A stretch of DNA of 64,000 nucleotides from Aselliscus stoliczkanus (Eukaryota; Chordata; Mammalia; Chiroptera; Hipposideridae), in the NCBI GenBank assembly GCA_033961575.1, contig CM066730.1, forward strand, positions 120,555,523 through 120,619,522. The letters are read 5' to 3'. This document shows, piece after piece, positions 1 to 11,119 of the stretch. The number at the start of each line of letters is the position of its first letter. The stretch's first letter is position 1. The notes under the pieces were generated by a model. It saw nothing but the letters and a program-made list of their open reading frames with translations, searched no databases and had not been told where the DNA came from. Made by a program: the position numbers and the translations under genes.

Positions 1-450
1 TTTTACTGTATGTAAGTATTCAAGCAAAAATATACAGAGAAAATGATTTATAAAGAAATCTCAGAAAATTAATAAAAATATCATTTTCTGAATTTAGTGA
101 CATTTAGAGGACTTGCCATCATGGTTTTTTTTTTAATTTTATATTTTGTCATTTCTTTTCTCAATCATAATAAATATTCACTTTGGACCTAAAGAAGATA
201 TATAATAGATATAAAATTCCAAAGGAAAGTTCTGAAGCTCTACTTGCAGGTATTCAAATGAAATCTGTGAAAACCACTTGTATGACTCTCGGATCATTCA
301 GCTAGAGCAATGATATAGACAGGAAGGACATATAAATGATAAAAACACTTTTTAAAAAAACCATTTTTTTATAGAGAGAGCTATTGCCATTCTATAAATC
401 TCTACTGCTCACTCCAAGTGGAGGGAAAGGGGAGTGCTTCCTCCTTTGTG
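1..450. other. Unassigned AT-rich sequence
   Basis: I see no repeat family, splice-flanked open frame or RNA gene here. The stretch is AT-rich with short A and T runs and looks like ordinary intergenic or intronic DNA. Confidence 0.5.
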
Positions 451-454
451 CAAA

Positions 455-600
455 CTTTATTAGAAAATTTGCAAATAATATAAACATACATTCCACTGAA
501 GAGGATATACAGTTGGCAAATAAGCACCTGAAAAGATGTTCAACATCATTACCCATTAAATAAATGTAAATTAAAATCAGGATGAGATTTTACTACTTAC
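455..600 (+). repeat. L1 ORF2 3' fragment
   Basis: A short piece (gaggatatacag, then ggcaaataagca, then gaaaagatgttcaacatcatt) matches the well-known C-terminal part of mammalian L1 ORF2 in sense orientation. The same stretch recurs at about 61360-61440. Neither end of the element is recognisable and the frame is closed by stops, so this is a truncated relic. Confidence 0.7.
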
Positions 601-1240
601 TTTGAAGAGAAGAAGGAAACAAAAGGAGAAACCATCAAAAGATACCAAGAAAGGGCAACTAGTGAGAAGAGTGTTGTGTGAGCCGTATGAAGAAAGTGCC
701 TTAATAGTATCAACTGTATGGAATGCTGCTGATGAGTGAAGTAGGATAAGAACTGAGAGTTTATCAATGGATATGATTTGCTTCTGTATCACACTGCCTA
801 GCAATGCCTCAATACATAATACACAGTATAACAGTCTAACAGCACCTTGAAACAGATAGAATCCCTAGAACTACAGGAAGGTGAGAACTTTGGTGCCTCC
901 ATGTGATATTGTGATTTATAATAAGAAATATACATTTGGGCTTCATTTGTTTTTGGCACAGAGCTCTTAAAAGTTTTGGAATTTCCAAAAGGATCAGAGC
1001 AGTAAATGTGCCTTTCACTGTGTTAATGAGGTGGCTTTTGGAAAGCACCTAACTATCGAGCTGGTTGCCAGGGGAGCCAACCATTACATGGTGTTACATA
1101 GAACCCCCCTCCATACATGTTGGAATCAGGTCCCAGAATTTTTATCCAGCATCCCAGAAGGTGTGACCTAACCACTGAGTCTCTGTAGAATAAAAAGTCC
1201 TAATATGTAACATTCACTGGCTTCCTTGGTACATACCATC
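601..1240. other. Unassigned, possible ancient repeat
   Basis: No coding exon is apparent. The part from about 845 to 1200 has the texture of an old interspersed repeat, but I could not name a family. Two short minus-strand open frames (577-804 and 836-1048) show no motif or splice context and are treated as chance. Confidence 0.35.
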
Positions 1241-3015
1241 ACCATGACCTACCTAAAGCTATCAAAGTGATGTCATTGAGCGCGTAGTTGGGAAGAGATG
1301 TGCATTGATTCCAGCACACTAACCCTAAGACACAATATAGAAAGATGTAAAATAATCAGTCATTGAGTATGCTATTAAAAACAGCACATTAGTTTAAGTA
1401 AAAGTTTAAGATAATGCTTTCCTATAGTCCTCTCAAATAGTAGTATATGTCAAACCTATTGATAAACATTCCTGTTTCATAAGGAGCGGAATGTTAGCCC
1501 TATTTAAATGCTAAACACGATTGCAAATGATACACCATTTTTTTTTCTCAAATCACGGCAAACTTTCCGTTTTATGTCTATATTTCAAATGAGTTTGGAA
1601 CCGCTATTTTCAGATATATATCTGCGGGAAAAATAAAAGTTTTATGTTGCTGAGGCTATTTTTAACCAGATTTTTTTTTTTTTTGTCCCTTTTTGAAAGC
1701 AACATCCCATCATCATTACTATAGCGATAAACACTGAGTACAAATCAGCACCCTTCTATTTTAGGAAGGTGATCATGAAGTTGCTTTTATAACATCAGGG
1801 AGAAGTAATTTATTGGGAAATTTTAACACACTCTTTCTATAGGTCATGTCTCTTTTGGAATGTGATCAGAATATTTTGAAGTATCACATAGAAATAAGTC
1901 TGAAAAAATTGAATGTAGCAAAAAATTGTTGCGTAACTGATACTTTGCTCAATAGCTACACATTCCATGGAAGAATTGTTGAGTCTCAATTTTCCCAGAT
2001 CCTCTTTGGAAAGTCATAAGCTAAAAATTAGATAAGAAGTGGAGGAAGTGTGACCTAGGTACCCTTAACTTAAATGTCTAAAACTATCTTAGGTTATGAT
2101 TTATAGAAATAAGTAATCATCTAGTTTCTCAAGTGGTTTTATTTAGAGAAAACTAATGTGATTGCAAAGCAGAAATTTTTCTTGAATTTTAAAACTCCAA
2201 GTCAAAAATATATAATATTTCAAACTATATATTTTTAAACTTCCTCTGTATCTTAGTTTTTATATTTGTCTAGGAAGACAGAATAGTTTAACATGCACTA
2301 AGTAGTTTTCCAGGAAAAACAATTCTCTGTAAGACTACACTACATAAAAGGAATATATGCCCAATCACTCACTCATGTTTCTGGAAATAAATGGGAAAGG
2401 AAAAAAAAAAAAAGGAAGAAAGAAAGCAGGACAAGTTTTTCCAGTATCCATTCCTGCAATGATTCCATTTTAACATTTAATTAGCAAGAGTCACTTCTAG
2501 TACTCAGAATTAGGAACATGAAACATTGGTCATGAAATTGATTATTTCTTGCTCCTTACATTTACATACGGTGCTGAGAAGTTTCTGACCTTCCTGGAAA
2601 TTCTATTAAGAATTTTAGATATTCCAGTAAAATTTTGAAATGCTAAGGCTTCTGATAATAACGCAAGCTTAAGTTACATTGATTTCTGCCCAAACAATTT
2701 CAAAATTTCCATTTGGTTCATAATACTTTGTTTTCAAGTGTCATGCATACACTGTTTTATTTTTCCTATGAATATTTTAATTTTCTTTCTTTTCTAAGAA
2801 GACTGTATAAGCAAATCTCCCTAATGGGCTTTGGTGAGAAACACCTAATGAAATAAGACTGTCCAGTGCCATGCAATTGCTTAATAGTAATATTTTTGTT
2901 GTTAAAACATCTATACTGAATTCTTTTTAATGTTCAAGGATCCTTGCCTCCTTCTGTAAAACTACTCCACACTATTCTCATTATTCCTCAGAGCAAACCA
3001 GTGAGATTTTGAAAT
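1241..3015. other. Unassigned AT-rich sequence
   Basis: Apart from poly-T and poly-A runs near 1540, 1672 and 2400, nothing is recognisable: no repeat family, no splice-bounded open frame. It could be single-copy non-coding DNA. Confidence 0.45.
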
Positions 3016-3130
3016 AGCAACCATTACAATTTTATTTCAGTAATGGAAGAAACTGAGGCAAAAAAAAAAAAAACAGTATAAATGCATCACACAGCATGTT
3101 GGTGGCAGGCCTGGAAACAAAACCAACATC
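3015..3130 (+). repeat. MIR SINE fragment
   Basis: The order 'ggaagaaactgaggca', an expanded A-run, then a cacagcatgttggtggcag-like segment resembles the MIR core (gaggaaactgaggc, then tcacacagctagtaagtggcagag). MIR is an ancient tRNA-derived SINE of all mammals. The copy is diverged and interrupted by the A-run. Confidence 0.45.
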
Positions 3131-3479
3131 TTTAATTTTCCTGCCAAAAGCATACTCTAAAAATGGAAGGAATTGCTTTGTCTCAAAAAAATTGGAAAAA
3201 GAAACATTCAGTAGTACAATATCACAATTGCTAGGTGTTATGAGGACTAATTAGTGTTTCTAAAAAAATGTCTATAAGATTTATTCATTACTAATAATAC
3301 ATTTATTCTCTACAACTGTGTAGAGAATCTCTAATGCTTAGATCTAGAGTAACTACAAAACAATAGATTAGGAGAATAAGCACATATAGAATGCACACAT
3401 TATTTTGAGTTAATCTTTACTTCTCAACCTATAAATTATCACTTTGTAATATAATTACACTATTTTCCCCAACCCCTCT

Positions 3480-3481
<2 letters not shown>

Positions 3482-3532
<51 letters not shown>

Positions 3533-3534
3533 AC
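3482..3534. repeat. (AC)n microsatellite
   Basis: An almost perfect CA/AC dinucleotide tract of about 44 bp is followed by a short interrupted extension. It is flanked by AT-rich unique DNA and is likely length-polymorphic. Confidence 0.95.
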
Positions 3535-4465
3535 CCCTAATCCCTTTGCTCTTAAAAATTTTAAATTTAGGTTGATAATTAATGTTTATGGGTAAACAGA
3601 AAGACATCTGGTTAAATTGATCAGATAGTAAGGATAAGCTTCATGTAGATTCTATTAATTCTAAAATACAATGTCTAAAATGTACACTTTAACTTTAGTG
3701 CTATGTGTGACAATCTTGGTGCTGCTTTGTCTTGATAAGGACATTAAAAAAGCATTGTGGCCTGTTTAATAGGATTTACCTTGTTCTGCTGGACATTAAT
3801 AACTTATGTATGATAATAAAGTTCTCTTAAAGTACTTTTTAAAGAGTTAAATCACCAGCTTTTCCCATATTTTCCAGGGCTAAAAGCTGAAAATTCCCAT
3901 AAGTCATAAACATATACACTGTAGAAGTTTACTGTAGAAAAACCTCTGACAATAAGCATATGCCGTCCTTTCCAATTTTATTCTACTTTATTTATGCAAA
4001 ACTCAATACTGTTTCTTCAAAACCTGGTTTCATTTTCTCCTTCTTGAAAAAAACAGTTATATTTTATTTAATCAGCATTACCAAAGCATTGTTATTCTCA
4101 TATTCTTGTTATTTTGTTAAGAGACTCTGTTTTTGGCATATCAAATAATTGTGTATTTTATAAGCTTAGCATTTTAAGTTTTAGCAAAAATTTTATTACC
4201 TATGAATTTGCAAATGTGATACAAGACATTATGTTTAGTAGATATTTTTTATATTATGTATGCAAATGGAGGTTGTGTTTCCTTTTTCATGGTATCAGGT
4301 ATGAATTTTTGTTGACATTTTGCATTGACTTCTAATTATCTTTGTTTATTTGTTTAAAAATTACAACTGCTTTCTCTTACTTGCACATATTTATTGCACT
4401 GAATCTTTTTCATGCCACAATGCTTTTTTTCTCATTACGGTTAAGAAAGAAAAAAACACATAATG
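3535..4465. other. Unassigned AT-rich sequence
   Basis: T-rich sequence with no recognised repeat. The overlapping short open frames at 3960-4148 and 4114-4335 are rich in Phe, Ile and Leu because of the T-rich composition. They lack splice context or motifs. Confidence 0.4.
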
Positions 4466-4469
4466 TGAG

Positions 4470-4720
4470 ATCTACCCTTGAAAAAAATTTTAAGTGTGCA
4501 ATACAATATTGTTAGTATAGTCAACAAGTGCAACGTTGAGCACCAGATCTGTAGAGCTTCTTCATCTTGCATGACTGGAACTTTATACTCATTGGACAAC
4601 TCCCTACTTTCCCCTTTACCTTAGTAGTTGACAACTTATCTCTGTTTTGCTTCTGTTTCTTTCATTGACATTTCCTTTTTTGGCCTTCCAGTGACTTTCA
4701 CATCCTTCAGTCTTCCAATA
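4470..4720 (-). repeat. L1 3' UTR fragment (antisense)
   Basis: The order of phrases (ttttaagtgtgcaatacaat, then a gttagtatagtcaa segment, then cttcatcttgcatgactgg and ctttatactcattgg) resembles the 3' UTR of old mammalian L1 elements read on the opposite strand. A related stretch lies at about 10900-11060. No poly-A end or target-site duplication was found. Confidence 0.5.
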
Positions 4721-5805
4721 CCTGTACACCACTTCTTCTTTGTTTAATATAATTAAGAAAAATGTTGTTATGTATATCAAGGTCCATAAATACCAATGTG
4801 TAGTTGGTCACAGCATCTTCTCATGCAGTGGACACCCATTAGCGCCTCCAACCCTACTCCCTCCTACCACTACCATCATTCTAAGAAGGATCTGTCAAGT
4901 CCTATTTTTCTTGGATAATTTTATAAAGATCAAGGTTAGTGAGTGAAAACCAGTGAACATCTATGAGCTAGCACTGGGAGGAGCAATTGAGAGACAGAAC
5001 TACTGACAGTGGAAAAATGGATTAGAAGCATCAAGAGCCAATGTGGACTTGGAAAAACATGGAGCTTTGGAAAGTTTTGAAGAGATTTTTGAAACAACAC
5101 TTGAAAATATTTTGCAATACAGAATGGATCAACTCTTATTTGAAATTTTCCAAGGGAGACTGAAATTAAGATTCAAATTTCTTCTATTTGGTTTTAGCTG
5201 ATAGAATATTGTTTATTAAATTTAAAAAGCTATGCATAGTTGGGGAACAATTGTTTAGGATTTTACACATATATTAATTCTATACACCCTACATGTATAT
5301 ATGAACTAAAAGCTTATTTTCACAATTACCACCAAACTGTTATTAAACAGAGTACAAGTTGATAAAATATGACAATTATGTTTCTTAGAATGTGACAGCA
5401 TTGTCAGAGGAAATTTCAGAATCTTCTCTAAATTACACTTTTGGAGGACAAAAAGATAATCAGGAATGGATGGTCTAAAAAGAGAATTAAATTCATAAAG
5501 CTTATTAAGGAAACCTAATAGAATCCCTTACAAAATTGTGAGATGGACATTAGTTTTTAACCCAACCTTAGTGGACTCTCATTTTCATAAGAGGTAGAAT
5601 CCTGCTGGATGGAAATCAGTCTAATTCAGGTGTTTCTGAATTAGACATTTCTTCACAGAAAGCTGATACCTTGAGTTCTTATGTACTGTTTATGATTATT
5701 TCAACCAAGAGAGAGTTATCCTGTAAGAAGATTAATAAGGAAAGAAGCGATGGGAACAAAAACTAATAGAATACTTGTAGGGTCCTGGATATTTATATGT
5801 GTGTC
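4721..5805. other. Unassigned sequence
   Basis: No repeat family or exon recognised. A 68-codon plus-strand open frame at 4740-4946 has no motif, no splice sites and no homology I recognise. Confidence 0.4.
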
Positions 5806-5849
5806 CCTCTCCCCCTCTGTCTCCTCCTCCTCCTCCTCCTCCTCCTCCT

Positions 5850-5936
<87 letters not shown>
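5806..5936. repeat. Compound microsatellite (TCC)n-(TC)n-(CA)n
   Basis: Three tracts abut: (TCC)n at about 5819-5849, (TC)n at about 5851-5900 and (CA)n at 5901-5936. The first two form a homopurine-homopyrimidine block and the third is alternating purine-pyrimidine. Open frames here in three frames give Ser/Leu, Glu/Arg and Thr/His repeats and are artefacts of the tract. Confidence 0.95.
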
Positions 5937-5939
<3 letters not shown>

Positions 5940-6335
5940 ACCAGAATTGATCACATTGTCTTGCTATTAAACTTGTACAACTGAACTCTTGTGTGTATCT
6001 TTCCCCACAGTTCTTGAATTATTTTCATTTATATATGTTATAAGCCTTGTAGATCACCTACCTTTATCTAATAGCTTCTTCCTTCCTACAAGATTTCACT
6101 ATTATTGTGTATAGCAATATTCCCATGCTGAGATAAAATGGTGTATACCAAACATGACAGTCATGTTTCCAATTCCTCAAGTTCCCTGGCTATTTGTCCA
6201 ACTAGCACTAAAGCAGGTAATAGCATATATTTCTGGGAAGCTTTCCTTTGTGAATAAAAGGGAAAGACTGTTGCCAGCACTTCTCATCCTCATGTATTCC
6301 TGAATTAAATACAGATATGAGGTCTCAGAATTAAG
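5937..6335. other. Unassigned sequence
   Basis: No recognised feature. The distal part (about 6200-6335) may be a further decayed 5' portion of the transposase relic that follows, but I could not align it convincingly. Confidence 0.35.
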
Positions 6336-6835
6336 ATCACAAATTGTTGCCATGATGTTGCCAACCTTTTTTTTATCAGAGGGCTTATTCATTATGAATG
6401 TGCACCAACTGGTCAAACAGTTAGCCAAGTTTACTATTTGGAAGTGCTGTAAAGGCTGCATGAAAAAGTTAGATGACCTGAACTTTTTGCCAACAATTTA
6501 TGCCTCTTCCATCACAACAATGCACCGGCTCACACGACACTGTGTGTGAGAAAGATTTTAGCTAGTTTCTAGCCCAACAACTGTAGAGAGTGAACACCCT
6601 CTCTACTCACCTGATCTGACCCCCATGACTTATTTCTTTACTGGAAGATAAAGGGAATTTTGAAAGGGAGACAATTAGGTGACATTCAGGACATCAGGGG
6701 TAATATAACGACAGCTCTGATGGCCATTCCAGAAAAAGAGTTCCAAAATTGCTTTGAAGGGTGGATTAGGTTCTGGCATTGGTATATAGTTTCCCAAGGG
6801 GAGAGCTTCAAAGATGACTGTAATGATATTCAGCA
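6336..6835 (+). pseudogene. Mariner-type (Tc1/mariner) transposase relic
   Basis: Read on the plus strand with frame changes, this stretch follows the C-terminal half of a mariner-type DD34D transposase. The phrase MMLPTFFLSEGLFIMN (from about 6351) fits the strand before the second catalytic region. A GQTV motif is at about 6410. A frameshifted HHNNAPAHT-like segment at about 6515-6545 matches the conserved HHDNAPAHT. EHPLYSPDLTPM (about 6590-6630) matches the hallmark HPPYSPDLAP. After that, the residues AIPEKEFQNCFEGW and a VSQGESF-like end (about 6722-6805) match the terminal motif. It has in-frame stops and several frameshifts, so it is inactive. The N-terminal half and the terminal inverted repeats are not visible. 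Host genes domesticated from this group exist, but the disruptions here argue against that. Confidence 0.75.
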
Positions 6836-8540
6836 TTGAGGTATGTAGCACTTCTTCTAGGATGAGTTCACAAACTTAATTATCTGACCTCGTATGATGA
6901 TGTGATATCTGGAACTGGAACACTCATCTTGCAACCACAAAGTGACAAATTTGAGGGAAGCCAATGGGTTGATGATCCAGTGGAAAGATAGAAAACAAAC
7001 TTCCCTTATTGTAGCCCTACTATGTATGTAGCTATGGCCCCTGTTGTACTGAAGGCATGACAAATGAGTATGAACATCAAGGCCATGCTGCTTGCTTTAT
7101 CATTATTAATAATCCTTTCTCTCTGACTCAGAGGCTCACATTTTCTGCCAACATCCAGACAACTGTTATCAGACTAACTTGTAAACTAAAAATAGGGTAA
7201 AATATCAGAGACTTTAGAGCTCTTGAAAGTAAGTACTGAACTTTAAAATTTTCTTCAGGTTGGGATGTGTACATTTAATTCATTATTTCTAATTGTTCCA
7301 TAACAATTCATATACTGTTGCATGCACAACTTTGTATATGCCCCTTTACAGATTTGTGAGAGGTTAATTGTTTGTTTGAGAGGGTGTTATAAATCCAACA
7401 GTAGGGCTGCTTGAAATATCTATATATATATTTAATTTGTGTACTGAAGCCAGATTGCTCTCCAGAAGGACTGCGTCGATCTGTACTCTCACCAGCAATA
7501 CATGAACATATCACCTTCAACATTTGGCATTATTCAGTGTTTCTATTTTTTTCCAATATAACAATCATAAAGTTATGCATCATTTTGGCTCTAATTTTCA
7601 TTTGATTTTGAGCATCTCTTTAATTTGCTTCTTAGCTTTCGGAATTTCTTCTCTAAATTGCCCAGACACATCCTTTTTCTTGTTTTTGTTTCTTTTTATT
7701 TATTTTTTGCAAACCAAAAAGAGCCACTTTCATACTCTACTAGAAACCACACTAAATATCATCCTTCCCTGAATATATTCCCTCATTTAACTCTGCCTCG
7801 AATGTACTTGATCTATGTCATCCTTTGGGCTAATTTAAATGTCACCCTTCACCTAGGCAGATGAAGATGGTTCTTATTTTGGTACTGCAATATCACTTAC
7901 TAGGTTGTGCAAATCTATGCTTTGATGTGATTATTAGTTCTTAATAATAGGAACTATTTCTTGTTCATAAGAAGGACAATAAAAGCACAATTGACTTAAA
8001 TCCAACACAGATGGATGTTCTGTAACTAGTTGTGTTGGATCTCAATTCTCCTTTATTTTAGGAAACTCCTTAGTAGCAGTCATTATATTGAAAGAAGCTG
8101 TTACTTTTGGGAACCAGAGAGAAATTATGACTTCCTTAAGGCATTTCCTTTTACTTAAGTATGGAATATCTTTGCCCACTGTAAAGACTCTGGCTCTTCA
8201 AAAGAAATAAACTTTAACAGTGAACAGTGGGGGCTTACCTAGCAGCATTTGTTGGTGTCAGCTTAGCTTTGAGAACTTGTCAGGCAAGGTTCTGCCTCAG
8301 TCACTGTGTCTACTCCAATGCCACATTGTTAAGCATTAGAAGGAATGGCTAAACAAATCAAACAATTTGTTATTCTCAAGATTTTTACTTCTTAGGTACA
8401 ACCTTATCACAGTTTTTTTCTTTCTAAAGTAGTGAGGTCTGAAGTTAGATTGTCCTGTGACACATACTGCTGGGTAGTTGCTTATTTGTGTAAAGAAGTT
8501 ACTGGACTTTTACAGATGAACAAAGTTAAATATCAGAATC
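6836..8540. other. Mostly unassigned sequence
   Basis: Largely unique. About 7290-7640 has the wording of old LINE sequence read antisense (ttgctctccagaaggactgc, then ctctcaccagcaatacatga), but without clear ends. No exon-like open frame with splice sites was found. Confidence 0.4.
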
Positions 8541-8551
8541 TAACGTTCATT

Positions 8552-8611
<60 letters not shown>

Positions 8612-9046
8612 TTTTAAAGATTTTATTGGGGATTTGGGGAAGGGGAACAGTGTTGGGGAATCAGCGAAGGGGAACAGACAAGTTGCTGTCCTTTTGTTCT
8701 TCAGTCTAGTTGTGGAGGATGTTGCTTCACTGGCCCATGTTGGTATTGTTATTGTGCTCTTCCTGATGATGAGGTCACCGGCCTCTGGATGGTTGCTCAC
8801 CGTGGCTATTGGCAGCTCACACTGGCTTCGGGCCACTCACTGTAGCCTATGGCAGCCCACTGCAGCAGAGGCTGCACCCCACACCATCGCAGGGGCTCAC
8901 ACAGCCCAGCTCCAGGTGGAGCTGTTGTTAGCTGTGGAGGCAATGTCACTGGACCTCATATGTGGGATCTGAACCAGGGCCACTGGCATCCCCAAACCAG
9001 CTTTTAACCAGTGCACCACTCGGCCGGGCCTAACGTTGATTTCTTT
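8541..9046 (-). mobile_element. Full-length long tRNA-derived SINE with TSD
   Basis: The tRNA-like head is at the right (about 8930-9030 read on the minus strand: GGCCCGGCCGAGTGGTGCA, then GGTTAAAAGCTGG and a B-box-like ctggttcagatcccac). It is followed by an unrelated body of about 300 bp and ends at the left in an (AAAG)n tail, seen as (CTTT)n at 8551-8610. Target-site duplications are taacgttcatttcttt (8541-8556) and taacgttgatttcttt (9031-9046), one mismatch in 16. The body is shared with the copy at 59084-59516. A 112-codon plus-strand open frame across the body (8634-8972) is an antisense artefact. Confidence 0.9.
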
Positions 9047-9149
9047 AAATTAGGTTATTTTGCAAGTAGCTGAGCCCCATCCCTTACCCCCTTTTTAAAA
9101 TTAAACTTACATATTTATGAATTGAAAGCAATGTTTTCATTTAACTATC

Positions 9150-9735
9150 AGTATACTTAGGTTCATTACAGCATTAATTAGTATAGCCAGGATATGGAAG
9201 CAACCTGTGTCCATTGATAGACGATTGGATAAAGCAGAAGTGGTACATATATACAATGGAATATTACTCAGACATAAAAAATAATGAAATCTTGCTACTT
9301 GCAACAACATAAATGGACCTAGAGGTCATTATGCTAAATGGAATAAGTTAGAAAAGGAAAGACAAATACCATATGACTTCAATTATATGTGGAATATAAA
9401 AAACAAAATAAATGAACAAACAAAATGAAAACAAACTCATAGGTACAAAGAACAAATTGACTGTTGCCAGATGGGAGGGGGAGTCGAGGCGATAGCTAAA
9501 AAAAAGGAGAAAGGATTAAATGTACAAATTTCCACTTATAAAAACAGTAAAGGGATGTAAAGTACTGTATAGGGAATATAGTCAATAAAATCATAATAAC
9601 TATGTATGATGCCACCTGAGTATTAGACTTATTGGGCTGATAACTTTGTAACTTATGTAAATGTCTAATCACAATGTTGTACACCTGAAACTAATATCAT
9701 ATTTTGTGCCAACTGTAATTGAGAAAAAAAAAGAT
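9150..9735 (+). repeat. L1 3' end (5'-truncated)
   Basis: Sense L1: the last codons of ORF2 (ggatatggaagcaacctg, ggtacatatatacaatggaa, atggacctagaggtcattat), then the 3' UTR, ending with cacctgaaactaatatcat and an A-run at about 9722-9732. It is strongly 5'-truncated, the usual fate of L1 insertions. It resembles the longer copy at 61190-62410. Confidence 0.9.
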
Positions 9736-10740
9736 GTAAGTTTAGGGAAGAAAGAAGGAGGAGGAGAATTGCTTGTTGGGGCAGATACAGAAGACAGCTC
9801 GGAGGGAACCAGTATGTTATCATTGTGGATAAAAAGGAGAATGGAAGGGATAGGGTAGGAAAATGATTTACATATTTAAGGTATATGTAGAAGGATGGTA
9901 AGAGATGAATTTAGAATAGTATCTTCTGGAAGTATTATAGACAACTAAAAATTATGTAGGATGTGGGGAACAATTGTATGATTTTGAGCAACAGAGCAAT
10001 TTAACAAGAATTATAATTGAGAAACAGATTTTAGCCGCTTTCTGCAGCCTGAGTTTATGTAGAGTAAGACAGGAAACAAGGACAACCTTTGGCAGGTAGA
10101 GGTTTCTGTCCAGCTGGGAGGGCAGAAGTTGTGATGGTACTGAGAATGGAACTGAAGGGGTGACAGATGCTATGGAATTTGGAAATGCTCAGATGATGGA
10201 CAAAGGAGAGAGACAGAAGAGTCTAGGTTGTAAGTTTGGGTTGCTGAGAAGAGCGTGGCTCTATAAAAAAGAAATAGACCTATTTTCATAAGTAAATGGT
10301 TAGGTCTGATTTAGTGTGAATATCATTTATTGTGGTGATAAAGTATAGGAATGTAGGTGTTTATCCTTTAAAGACAAGGCTAATGAATAAATAGAATGGT
10401 CAGACTAGGTTTACACATTTGATCAACATTACCTTAAAACTGATAATTAATTGGTGATCATGGTAAGTTTGTTGAGGAAAAGGATAGGAGGAAAGAAAAT
10501 AAATTTGGCAGGGAATGCCTTTACTTAGGTAGGACAACATCTCTTTGTCCCTCATTTGACAGAGATATAGCCTTCTAAACCCCTGTGTCACTACAAAATA
10601 AAGGGAAGTTGTATTTGCCAGTGAACAAATATTTTACTGGTTAAACTCAGTGATATTGCAATGAGAGATACTTTAGTTATGGAAAATAAATTTAATCGTG
10701 GGACTGCTTTAGATGAGGTATATTACACATTGGTTTTCTT
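9736..10740. other. Mostly unassigned sequence
   Basis: No exon or clear repeat. About 10080-10260 is purine-rich and loosely resembles old LINE2-like sequence, too weak to call. Confidence 0.35.
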
Positions 10741-11119
10741 TCCTAATTGTTTTTTAAATTGAGGTATAATTGACATATAACATTATATTAGTTTCAGATG
10801 TAAAATGTAATTTGATTTTTGTATACATTGTGAAATGATCATTGTAATAAATCTAGTTAACATCTGTCAACATACATAGTTATAAAATTGTTTTTCTTGT
10901 AATGAGAACTTTTAAGATATTCTATCTTGGCAACTGTTAAATATGAAATAGAGTATTATTTGCTATAGTCACCATGCTGTACATTACATCCCCATTACTT
11001 GTTTTATAACTGAAAGTTTGTACCTTAAGACCCCCTTTACCCATTCTATCACCGCTACCATCACCCTCTCTAGCAACCACCAATCTGTTCTCTGTATCTA
11101 TGCAATAGCTATTTTGCTT

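Noticed and set aside
5716..5984. Open frames encoding Ser/Leu, Arg/Glu and Thr/His repeats
   Set aside because: Pure translations of the compound microsatellite.
8634..8972. 112-codon plus-strand open frame
   Set aside because: It is the antisense of a SINE body with target-site duplications on both sides; repeat-derived.
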